Assembly: GCA_029945375.1 (NCBI GenBank)
Contig: CM057066.1
Location: 2,108,001-2,172,000 of the forward strand
Reading direction: 5' to 3'
Source of the DNA: Agaricus subrufescens
Lineage: Eukaryota; Basidiomycota; Agaricomycetes; Agaricales; Agaricaceae
Length of the DNA stretch: 64,000 nucleotides
The notes under the pieces: generated by a model
Database searches by the model: none
Told to the model about the DNA's origin: nothing
The model's input: the letters and a program-made list of their open reading frames with translations, nothing else
Program-made: the position numbers and the translations under genes
In this document: positions 50,092 through 60,750 of the stretch, in pieces
Position numbering within the stretch: the stretch's first letter is position 1
Layout of the letters: each line of letters opens with the position of its first letter

Positions 50092-53000
50092 ATGCCCTGC
50101 GACCGCTCTCTTCGCTGCGCTTCCCATTCATCCATACCCTACTCTAGTCGTCCCTCTTCTCGTATATGCACATCTCAGTCCCCTCGTCCTTCTTCCCGAA
50201 ACAATGCACAAAGTCAACGTAACCAATATAATCTCTGCGGGTTACCGCGTCCGTACCCCACTATCCCTGCAGGAAACGTTTTTACCCCTCCTCATATCCC
50301 AATCAATGGCCAACCTCTATCTCATTCAGCTCCACATCAACCTTTTGTTGGTCCTCCATCTTCCAGCGTTGACAATGACTACTTGGGTCCCCAAGTCTCT
50401 TCTTCCCCGCCTTGCCCGTCTTTCACTTTCACTTCGCCTGCTCCTTCGTGTCGACACGGTCCCTCCACTCCTAATGGCATGTTCGGCGAAATTCCAGTCA
50501 CTGATGTTGTTGGTCACATGTTACCCAGCGTCCATCACTATATATCACCGCGTCCGTTACTTGCCAACGAAAGCCCTCAGCCTCCTGACCATCGCCAGGA
50601 TCACCGTTCCTCTGACGAGTCATGTCGGACCAACACCTCTCCGTCGCCAGATGCCACTCAACTGCCGCATTCCAGCGTGTCCCTCCCCCCTCAGTCATCA
50701 CTTCTTTATCCAGCACCATCTCAGCTTGTAAACTACGACCATTCAACGAGCATGCAACGTCATCAATCGGACAATGCCTATCACGCTGCCCCTCGACATC
50801 CCCATTTTGAACAAGTCTCGCATTCCCGCAGCCAATCCATGCAGTCGTCTTTCATGCTGCAACAAATGCCTGTGAGTAATCAATTGACATTAATGCATAT
50901 CTTTTCTAAACCGTTCGTAGCACCCGTCCGACCAGCGTCTACAATGCGCTCAGAACCATGGTCAGGGCATGTTCTACCAAGCTAGTAATTTCTCGTTACC
51001 GGGTGCTGTGTTCATCGATTATAATGCTCCCAATTGTGAGGACCATTATCCCATACCAGATATACGACAGCTGACTCTCGTTATTACTAGTGAATTTTTC
51101 AATGCCAGAGAACAATTGTAAGAAAGTTATCGTCGTATTTGATTGAAGTATCGTGATTCTCATGTCCCTGTTCCTAGTCATGTCTTCTTTCCTCAAAGAA
51201 ACAATAATAGGAGCCGAATTTGATTCTTCGGATCCTAACATGCCTTTACGGTGTCATCGCGGGACACGACTAAAGATCATAAAGCGCTGTCAAGACTTCG
51301 CCCTTAGTTGTCGCGGCTCTCAGAAGCTGCGATGGGTGGTGGGTGCGGCAGGAGTTGGAAAATCAGCAATCATGCAGTCCGTTGCTCGAGAATCAAGTAA
51401 TCTCCCAGATGTTGTTGTGGGTGCTACTGTTTTCTTCTCTATCAACGGTCGCCAAGATGCAGCAAAAGCAGTGAACACCATAGCTTACCAGCTAGCTGCC
51501 AAATTTGCTCCATATCGTCTCTTTGTACAACGTGAAATCGCACGCGATCCTTCCCTTTTCCGTAGATCTCTACCAACTCAGTTCAACAAATTCATTATCG
51601 AGCCATTCATTTACCATCCATTTCTACCCCCTTCTTCTCGCCTTTTGGTCATCCTCGATGGTCTGGATGAGTGCTCCAATATTTCGACGCAGCAAGAGCT
51701 TATTGGGCTCATTTCATTCTTTTCCATCAGATACCCTTCCTCGCCTATCGTTTGGTTCGTTGCTAGCCGCCCCGAACCTCATATCAGGACCTTCTTTTTT
51801 CGAACTCAAGTCGTAGGCTCATATGAGGAAGAGGAAATCAGGGTGGACTCCAATGATGCGTCTGAAGATGTTAAACTCTACCTTCGCGATAAGTTTAGAG
51901 AGGTCCAGCTGTCATCAGCTGCTCTGCGGCACTTGTCTCAGTGGCCCTCTGATGGTGATTTCTTCAAAATTACGAATGCTTCTGGTGGATTATTCGCGTA
52001 CGCTTCGGCGGTAGTCCGGTACATCAATAATCCTACCTACGGGGATCCTGCCAGCCAGCTTGATGATGTATTGAAGTTGATCAGTGGTGTGACAAATTCT
52101 AATGTATCTGGAGAAGATCATCCGATGGCTCAACTCGATGCATTGTATTCACATATAATGTCCAAGATTCCGGCCAAAGCTATGGTTAATACCAAAAAAT
52201 TACTACTCGTATATGCGGGGGGATCCGTCTTAGAAAAACTGCCCTTACGTCTCATTTGTAATTTGTTGCAAATGACCGGAAATGCAGCCTACGGCGCTAC
52301 TCACCATATCCACGCTGTTGCTGTTGTCCCTGAACATGCCCAAGCTGCAGCAAAACCCCTTCAATTCTTCCACAAATCGTTCCGTGACTATATACAAGAC
52401 TTTGAACGATCTGGATTCTTCCCCGATATCCACTCTGAAGCTGCGCAACTCGGGGATCGGCTGGCCCTGAACATTTTTCGTCAAGCTCCCGATGGTGTTC
52501 ATGATGATAGGGGAAGGAAGGGCGACCTCGTCGTAGGCCAGTCGGGTAGTATGTTCAAGAATCTTCCCGGGACTCAGGACACCATCTCCCTTTCATGGAG
52601 TAGTGCTAGCGAGGATGACGATTACACAATACGCTTCAACATGTTTGATGTAGCTATAAGCTTGCTGCAGGATGGGCTTAGGAGGAGAGTACAGGAGTTC
52701 CGGAGTTTGTTATGCATGCATGTGTTGACCACATGCGTTGAGAAGGTGCCGGTGCTTTTCCCCGTATATGCTGTGCGAGACTTTCCGTTTGTACGTTGTG
52801 TTTAATTCTATCCCGGTTATGTTACTGAAATCTTGTTTAAGCAAGAACCTTGGCGCAGTGAGTTCCTGGAGCATGGCATTCTCAAGCAGGTTCCGCTGCA
52901 GACAATCCCTTTTCATGCGACCACGGCTAGTCGTTACATACGATTGCGGGTTAGGGGTCCTTTGGCAAACACGTGGAATGAATCCTGTCTGGTAGGTCAA

Positions 53001-53347
53001 ACAGCTATCGTTGGCGGAACCTTGATAATCATTTGTTTGCCTAGCATCGAAGGAAAGGACATAGTCAAGACTGGTCAACGAAATTTGAAGCAAACTCACT
53101 CTTCCCGACCAGCCCTTGCAGTTATTGCTCTCGACGGTTCAATGACCATATTGAAATGCTGTCACCGGACTATCTTGTCACGGTCCTTGAGCTCACCTCT
53201 GAATATCCCATGGTCGAGCTTCGATTCATGGATCCGGGAGACGGTGTGTCGGAGTGGATATATAACTTTTGCTTCGGCTGCTCGGACCCTGGTTTGACTG
53301 ATGACCTGCTCTCGGATGGTGAATACCAAAGTGACGGTGGCATATGA
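50092..53347 (+). CDS. NLR-like NACHT protein, copy 3 (intact)
   Basis: Six exons, 50092-50871, 50921-51035, 51091-51117, 51178-52790, 52842-52991 and 53045-53347, give 995 aa with all phases kept. The first 260 residues form a long Pro/Ser/Gln/His-rich tail beginning MPCDRS. Exon 2 holds GMFYQASNFSLPG with FIDYNAPN; exon 3 is only 27 bases. The NACHT part starts GAEFDSSDPNMP, has Walker A GAAGVGKS and Walker B LVILDGLDEC, and ends near HKSFRDYIQDFERSGF. The C-terminal module has CSYC followed by LVTVLELTSEYPMVELRFMDPGDGVSEW. Closest to copy 4 in sequence (both read MSSFLKETI before the NACHT entry). Probable cytosolic STAND switch; ligand and effector action unknown. Confidence 0.88.
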
Positions 53348-53916
53348 CCCTAATATATGCTTGCTGTTCCGAGCAGTTCACGGGGCAGAACTGTGATCTG
53401 GAGGATGGTATGTCGGAGTGGGTGCATTACTTTTCACTGTATCAAATTCGAAGATGGTTGGAAAGAAGGGTTGGATGATGAAAGGCTGAGGTGACGATGC
53501 TTACGACTAGCAGTCTTGAATCTAATAGCACTTCCGGTGTTAGCTTAATGCAGGATCCATGAATATATCGCCATGATCGCATTTTGAAATTGACACTAGA
53601 TATTGTTGAAATTGGAGGTGGTAATGGTGTAGCACTTTTTGGGGCGACGTACAGGGAGATATGTTCAGGATAGTGCATGAGGAAAATGTGACAAAGATGA
53701 GCCGGCCGATATCGATATTAGACAGACGACGAGAAGCCTGATTAGGTGGACATCAATCATTTTGAACGTCTGGTCTATCACGGAGGTCACTCTGTGACAA
53801 CTTTCATGAACATAGCCTGGACATGGGACGGGCGAAGCCCCGAGAGGGCTGTGAGCACTGCCTGTCCGACGCTCGTGCTCAAATAGCTTACTATCGTGTC
53901 TGTTTCGCTCAGCCCC
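53348..53916. other. Intergenic between NLR copies 3 and 4
   Basis: Contains the 3' flank of copy 3, then from about 53670 the duplicated promoter block shared with copy 3. No separate gene. Confidence 0.6.
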
Positions 53917-56900
53917 ATGCCCTGCGATCGCTTTCCTCCCCGCCCTCCCCGTTCATCCATACCTTACTCTAGTCGTCCCTCTTCTCGTGTATGCACACCT
54001 CAGTCCCCTCGCCATTCTTCCCAACATGATGCACGGAGTCAAACTAACCAATATAACCTCCGCGCGTCACTGCATCCGTACCCCGCGATCCCTACAGCAA
54101 ATATTCATACTCCGCCTCATATCCAGGTCGACGGCCAGCCTCTACCTCAATCAGCTCCACAACAACGTCTAGTTGTTCCTGGTGTTACGGTTCCCGGTAC
54201 TTCATCTTCTACCCTTCGCGATAACTGGTCCACTCCCCAGACTTTGTCTTTACCGCCTTACCCCGCTTTCTCGTCACCTTCTCACCCTCCCTCCTATGGA
54301 AATATTTTCCCTACGTTCGATCTCTCGTTGTTCAGCGGCACTCCAGTCACTAGTGTCGCTCCCCATGCGTCGCCTTACGTCCATCATAATCAATCAGTAT
54401 ATCACGACGGTTATACAACGGGCGTTGAACACCATCCATCATATGGTGGATATCATGCTGCGTCTCAACGTCCTCAACCTGAACAAGTGCTGCATACGCG
54501 GAGCCAATTTGAGCACCAATCTTCCATTCTGCAACAATCGTCTGTGAGTAACTACTCGACATTGATCCACACCTACTCTCAACTATTCCTAGCAGCGTCT
54601 ACAGCGTCAAGAAAACCCTGGTCAGGGCATGTTCCACAAAGCTAGTAATTTTTCACTGCAGGGAGCCGTCCTCATCGATAACAATGCTCCCAATTGTGAG
54701 GACTCCTCTCCTTTATTGAATATACGACAACTGACGTTTGTTATGGCTAGTAACTTTAAACATGTCGGACAACAACTGTAAGAAAATTCTCACCTTATAG
54801 TATAATCGAAGAGACCTGATCTCGTATACCCTAGTTATGTCTTCCTTCCTCAAAGAAACAATAATGGGAGCCGAATTTGATTCTTCGGATCCCAACATGC
54901 CACAACAGTGCCATCCCGGAACGCGAGTGGAGATCATAAAACGCTGCCGAGACTTCATCCTCACCTGCCATGGGCCTCGGAAATTGCGATGGGTAGTAGG
55001 TTCAGCCGGGGTCGGAAAATCGGCGATCATGCAGTCTACTGCTCGAGGATTAGACGATCTCCCAAATGTTGCTGTCGGCGCCACCGTTTTCTTTTCTATC
55101 AATGGTCGTCATGATGGAACGAAAACAGTCAACACTATAGCTTACCAACTAGCTGCCAAATTCGACTCATATCGCCTCTTCGTCCAACGCGAAATCACGC
55201 GCAATCCTTCCCATTTCCGTAAATCACTACCAACTCAATTCGACAAATTCATAATTGATCCATTCATTCGTCATCCATTCCTTCCCCCTTTTTCTCGGGT
55301 CTTGATCATCCTCGATGGTCTTGATGAGTGCGCCAATGTCTCGACGCAGAAGGAGCTTCTCGGACTCATTTCATCCTTTTGCGTCACCTACCCTTCTTCG
55401 CCTATTGTGTGGATGGTTGCTAGCCGCCCTGAGCCTCATATCACATATTTCTTCTCTCGATCTGAAAGCGCACTGTCATATGAAAAAGAGGAGATTCTGG
55501 TGGATTCAGATCAGGCACACGAAGATGTCAAACACTATCTCCGTGATAAGTTCGAGGAGATCAAACTGTCATCGATCGCACTCCACCGTTTGCCACATTG
55601 GCCTGTGGAGGATGATTTCTTGAAAATTGCCAATGCTGCGGGTGGCCTATTCGCGTATGCCTCGACGGTTGTCCTGTATATTGGTGATCCTAACAGCGGA
55701 GACCCTGCTGAAAAACTTGAAAATGTGCTAGACGTTATCGAGGCGGGTGTGAAACCGAATTTATCTGGAGAGGACCATCCAATGGCTCAGCTCGACGCAT
55801 TGTATGCGCATATAATGTCCAAGATCCCAACTTGTGTCATGGCCAATACAAGAAAATTACTACTCCTTCATGCGGAATGCAAAGTGAATATTCGTGGCTT
55901 CCGTGGCATTTGTAATTATCTGGGACTGACAGAAAATGCTGCATATGGTGCCACTCACCAAATCCGCTCCATTTCTATGACCTCTGGCCCTGGTGACGCC
56001 CATAAATGCCATTTTGAATTCTTCCATAAATCGTTCCCCGACTACCTACGAGATTTCAGACGATCTCAATTCTCGCCAGACATCAAATCTGAAGCTGAGC
56101 AGTTCATAGAACAATATGTATCAAGAATTTTTGAAGATCTCCTTAATCGCGTTTGCTCGGATGGTGCGGGTGAGGAGGGCTTGGCGCTTTCCTTCGGCGT
56201 TTTGGAGTATTGTCCTGGGCGTCGGGATGATATAACTCTTTCATGGCCAGCTGCTGACGATGATTCCAATCGAAAAATACGCAGGGACATATTTGAATGC
56301 GCTCTCCTTGCAACCCCACTCAACCGGCCCCCGGATGGCGGAGTCAGGAAAGTCTTGACACTCTACATGCGAGTGTTGACTACATGTTTCACTGAGCTTT
56401 CAAAAGATTTTCCGTTGGATAAAGTACGAGACTTTCCATTCGTACGTAATATCAAGTGTTACGCTATCCGTGTTACTGAATTCATGCTCAAGGATGAACC
56501 TCACCGTTGTGCGTTCTTGGGACATGGCATCCTCAAACAAGTTCCACTGGAGACAATTGATTATGACGCAATTATGAGCGACCGTTATATACAATCACGC
56601 TTCAAGGGCCCAGGAGCTAACGTATGGAATAATGCCTGTCAGGTGGGTTTAACGCTTGTTAATGGTTAGAATTCAGCATTTATTCATCTGCCTAGCATCC
56701 AAAGGAAGGTCATGTCGATGACTGGTCAACGAGATTTGGAAGTTTTTGCGCCTACTGTTGCGACCGACTCATGCGTCATATGCAGAAGCAGTTGGAGGGC
56801 TATCTTGTCACAGTCCTTGAATTTACTGCTGAACATCGTGTGGTAGAGTTTCGATTTGTTGATCCTGAGGATGGAGTCTCGGAATGGACGTATCGGTTTG

Positions 56901-57013
56901 TTATGGGGAAATATATCTTTGGTTCCGAATCTGACAGCTGTGACGACGCGCAAGACGAGAATGTTGGGAATACGAATAGAGACTCAGGCGGCGAGCGTGA
57001 CAAAGATTCATAA
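53917..57013 (+). CDS. NLR-like NACHT protein, copy 4 (intact)
   Basis: Six exons, 53917-54543, 54593-54695, 54751-54777, 54835-56441, 56493-56642 and 56696-57013, give 943 aa. Starts MPCDRFPP; a 209-residue Pro/Ser/Gln/Tyr-rich tail follows. The short motif reads GMFHKASNFSLQG with LIDNNAPN. NACHT: GAEFDSSDPNMP, Walker A GSAGVGKS, Walker B LIILDGLDEC, ending near HKSFPDYLRDFRRSQF. C-terminal module: FCAYCCDRL, then LVTVLEFTAEHRVVEFRFVDPEDGVSEW and an acidic end. Intron 4 (56442-56492) is 51 bases without an in-frame stop, so a retained-intron protein of 17 extra residues is possible. As with the other copies, no sensor repeats are present after the NACHT region. Confidence 0.88.
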
Positions 57014-57260
57014 TGACGAGCTGATGGATAACCCTCACCCGTGTTTCATATATAACGAAAGCCGAGAGAGTGGAGTCCCCTGATTGGCGTGGCATCGCAC
57101 ATGTTCACGACAATACGACAATGTTGAAGAGAAAAGGAGAATTAGCCCTGCGATTGATTATATTGTGTTGCAATGAATATGTATAACTCGGTAGGCTGTT
57201 GGAGAAACGTTGGCGTCTCATCAAAGATCTTAACCTGACATTGGAGAACATTAATAATAA

Positions 57261-57286
57261 CACGGCGGACATTTAGCTGTCAAGTC
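57261..57286 (+). repeat. Left terminal inverted repeat of the MITE
   Basis: First of the two 26-bp perfect arms; next to the TAA at 57258-57260. Confidence 0.9.
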
Positions 57287-57966
57287 GTCTCCCAAATTGG
57301 GATGTCAAGTAATTTGTCACCTCGCTGTCATGTGGACTGTCAAGTCATGCCCGACGTGCCGGTCGGTCACTTGTCACGCAAAGGTGATCACCATATTCCT
57401 GCTGATTGTTGAACGTGAAATAGCACCTCCCTTTTGCTGTCTTTGTTAAGATGCCTTCGTCATGCTGAGTACTATGCACTTGTTCAAGGTGTCGCCTATA
57501 CCATTTCATTGCAGAGGATGGTCGACAATCCTTTGGAAATTTTGTTTCTCCTAACACACATACTACACACATGCAAAAGGAGTATCAGCAACCTGAGCCT
57601 CATAATAGTGCACAGGTGAGCCTATAACCGTTCTGAACTTAGGATTATTTTAGTTGAGTGATACAGGAGAAAAGTTCATGATCATATACTACCATAGGAG
57701 ATTTTGAGAGTGGATATTTGAAGAAATGGAATGATAGTGATCTTGGAATTCAATCAAAATTGCCACCGAGGCAACGTGTAGTATGATATAGCACCAAATC
57801 AAAGGAGATTCAGGATGAGAAATGGAGACGGATGGGATGACGGTCGAGGCACTGCAGGACGATAGAGGAATTACACAACAAGTGCGTGACACTGTGACAT
57901 GATCGTAAGGCACCGGCCAACTTGACAATAAGGAGTCAAATCACTTGACATCCCAGGCCGGAGGCT

Positions 57967-57992
57967 GACTTGACAGCTAAATGTCCGCCGTG
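57967..57992 (-). repeat. Right terminal inverted repeat of the MITE
   Basis: Second arm, an exact reverse complement of the left; followed by TAA at 57993-57995. Confidence 0.9.
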
Positions 57993-58122
57993 TAACAAGA
58001 ACATCAGCTCTGGGAAAAGTTTGTGCAAGGTTTGCGTCATTGGTAATAACGTGATCAGGCGCTGCCCCGTGCTCACGCTCCAATATCACAGCTCTTGCAC
58101 TGTGCCAACTCAGCATCCACCC

Positions 58123-58800
58123 ATGCCTGGTGACCGCTCTCTCAAGTCTTCTCATTTATTCCTCCCCTACCCCAGTCATGCCAATCACTTGTCGTTCCCC
58201 TCGCACCAGTCTCGCATCGTCGGTAGTATCTCGGCGCCGTACATCCGGCTCAGTCCACTTCAACCTCAAGAACCCTCTCTCGAAGACCATACACCAAACA
58301 ATTTTGGCGCTTCTCGGATCCCAATCAACCATGTGCCTATAGCAAATGCGGCGCAACAGCAACATTCAGCTCTTGTTGACGCTGCCATGCAACAGCAATC
58401 ACTGTCTATCCCTGATTCGGCACCTTTTTATCCAGTAGCATCCCAATTTGTCAGCTACAACAGTTTCACCGGCGCACAATATCACCAACCATACACTGTC
58501 CATGCCCCTACAACTCAGCAGTTCCAATGTGAGCATGTCACGCAAACTGGAACCCAGTTTACACAGCCATATTCTACCTTGCACGCAGTATCAGTGAGTT
58601 ACCTCTCGAGTTGAAGATGGCTGCTAAAGCATTTCTGTTAGCTTCCAAGTCAACGTCCACTACAACAGCGGGGCGACATTTTTCATCAAGCCCATGATTT
58701 TGTCATCAACGATTCCGTTTTCATCAACAACAATACACTGGCCCGGAGAAACCATAAGACAGGTGTCTTATTAAATCAATATTTAATAATAATTAAATGA
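58123..58800 (+). CDS. NLR-like copy 5: N-terminal region only
   Basis: Two exons, 58123-58593 and 58642-58800, give 209 aa. The start MPGDRS and the Pro/Gln/Ser-rich tail match the N-terminal exon of the intact NLR-like copies. Exon 2 matches their exon 2: QRPLQQRG, then DIFHQAHDFVIND with FINNN, a divergent version of the short motif. After LARRNHK the similarity stops and the frame ends at TGA 58798-58800 in AT-rich sequence. NACHT and C-terminal modules are absent downstream. It may be a gene truncated by an insertion or deletion, or a stand-alone carrier of the motif, comparable to small partner proteins beside fungal NLRs in amyloid-signalling pairs. I cannot tell which. The MITE sits just upstream and may affect its expression. 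Confidence 0.5.
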
Positions 58801-59250
58801 CAGATTCAAATAAGGCAGTTGTACTATTGTGACTATATTGTGACTCATGTCACAGATTGCACACAATTGTACACTTGTATTATCAAGAATGTTTTTAGGA
58901 CTTATCAAGTGACGGAGTAAACAAATAGTTTCACAAAATATTATTAATATTACACGTGACTTATTTAAGCCTTATCTTGATTGTTTACTCAAAAATATTT
59001 CAATAAGTCCACTGGCTTATTAAATATGTATTGAATATTTTTCTTACATATTTTATTCAAATAGTGCTTCAATAACGAAACTGGTTTATTGAATACCAAA
59101 GACATATCTAAGAAAAAACAAGCGTCACATCCTGACTCTATTAAATAGCAGATTCCCCAAGCTTTGTGATGGTGACGATGGCGCGGGAGCTGAGGCTGCT
59201 CGCCAAAATCTCTGTAACTGCACAGGCAAAGATACTTACATAAGCAATCA
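58801..59250. other. AT-rich tract after NLR copy 5
   Basis: About 400 bases of strongly AT-rich sequence with repeated CTTATTAAATA/CTTATTTAA-like words and no ORF. It begins where similarity to the NLR family ends, so it probably marks an insertion or deletion junction. The element type could not be recognised. Confidence 0.45.
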
Positions 59251-59289
59251 TAACGGCTACTTACAGCAGTCGGTCTGACTGAGAGTCAA

Positions 59290-60750
59290 GCAGACTGGAA
59301 TAGGGACGGCGCCAATGCAACAGAAGCTTGGAAGCCTGCCGATTCTATAGTCAAATTGCAGCATTTCAGCATTTGAAACAAATGGGGAGAAAATACTTGC
59401 ATGATGGTCTGATCGCAGAAATCGTGATAGTCGTATATAGAAACCAGTCTCACTATCTTTGGATTGAGGGCTTGCAAGCAGACTGGGATGGGGATAGTAC
59501 CGGGGTAATAGAGGCTTGAATTAGGCCTGCCGATTCTATAGTCAAATCGCAACATTTGAAAAGAAGTGAGGGATGCTCAGTGCTCACATAGGCTTGGTAT
59601 AATCTTGACAGTCACATGCAGAAACCGGTCACGCGATTTTGGATAGGTGGACTGGAATGGGGACAGCGCCAGTGCAACAGGGACCTGAATTCAGCCTGCC
59701 AATTCTACAGCTAAATCTCAGCATTTGAAGCAAATCGCACATAAGCTAGTCATAGTGGCAGGGATCATACTAGTCACAGGCGGAAGCCAGTCTTGCTGAG
59801 TTTAGGTTGAGGGCTTGGAAGTAGCTGTAATAATCACTTTGCGCGCAACTGGTTGGGACAGCGCCGGTGTAGCAGGTGCTTGAATCGTCAGTGTAGCAGG
59901 AGTGTGAATCCTGCCTGTCTATTTCATAGTCAAATCTCCAGATTTGAAACAAATCGGGCAAGGGACGCTTACATGAGTGTATGTAGAAATCTGAGTTGCA
60001 CGAAAAATAGAACTGCTACTGGTGGGGCCGGCACCAGCGTAACGGGAGCTTGAATCGTGCCTGTCGATTCTACAGTCAAATGTCGGGGTGTGAACGAAAT
60101 CAAGGATACTTATATAAGCACCTCGTAGCCGTAATAATCGCTTTGCGCGCAACTGGTCGGGACAGCGCCGGTGTAGCAGGTGCTTGAATCGTCAGTGTAG
60201 CAGGAGTGTGAATCCTGCCTGTCTATTTCATAGTCAAATCTCCAGATTTGAAACAAATCGGGCAAGGGACACTTACATAAGTGTATGTAGAAATCTGAGT
60301 TGCGTGCAAAACAAAACGGCTACTGGTGGGGACGGCACCAGCGTAACGGGAGCCTGAATCATGCCTGTCGATTCTACAGTCAAATGTCGCGGTGTGAACG
60401 AAATCAAGGGTACTTATATAAGCACCTCATAGCTGTAATAATCGCTTTGCGGGCAAAACGGAATTGTGACTGGTCGGGACAGTGCCGGTGTAGCAGGTGC
60501 GTGAATCTGCGTGAATCTGCGTGAATCTTGCCTGTCGATTTCATAGTCAAATCTCCTGATTTGGAACAAATCGGGCAAGGACACTTACATAAGCGCCTCA
60601 AATCGCATGTAGAAACCGATCCTGCTGACTCTGAGTTGTGCGCAAAACAGAACTGCTACTGGTGGGGACAGCGCCAGTGTAATGGGAGCTTGAATTATAC
60701 CTGCCAATTTATTAGTGAAATCGCATCATAGCAGTCATGGGGTAGAAATC
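59290..60750. repeat. Satellite-like tandem array (about 150-bp monomers, 304-bp dimers)
   Basis: The word GCCTGYCNATTYTANAGTCAAAT or close variants occurs nine times, near 59335, 59527, 59695, 59913, 60059, 60217, 60363, 60530 and 60700. In the central part the repeat is regular: TAATAATCRCTTTGCG recurs at an exact spacing of 304 bp (units beginning 59821, 60125 and 60429), each containing two diverged half-units of about 146 and 158 bp. The outer units are more diverged. A local triplication of GTGAATCTGC is at about 60502-60532. Open frames inside are short and repeat-derived, not genes. Confidence 0.85.

Larger units (their letters stand above)
57258..57995. mobile_element. MITE with 26-bp perfect TIRs and TAA target duplication
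   Basis: The 26 bases at 57261-57286 (starting CACGGCGGACATTTAGCT) recur as an exact reverse complement at 57967-57992. The element of 732 bp is bracketed by TAA at 57258-57260 and 57993-57995. Subterminal copies of TGTCAAGT occur three times inside the left end, and as ACTTGACA-type sequences inside the right end, a usual layout for transposase-binding sites. No transposase is encoded. A 3-bp TWA duplication is characteristic of the PIF/Harbinger superfamily; that assignment is inference. It lies about 130 bp upstream of NLR-like copy 5. Confidence 0.88.

Noticed and set aside
53896..53916. Earlier start for NLR copy 4
   Set aside because: The frame is open there but begins with GTG; the first ATG is at 53917 and matches the MPCDR start of copy 3.
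57970..58122. Upstream extension of NLR copy 5 (Cys-containing start at 57970)
   Set aside because: It begins inside the MITE terminal repeat; the family start MPGDR at 58123 matches the other copies.
59853..60731. Several 60-75-codon frames with Cys-rich similar sequences
   Set aside because: They are the satellite repeat read in different phases, which explains their mutual similarity.
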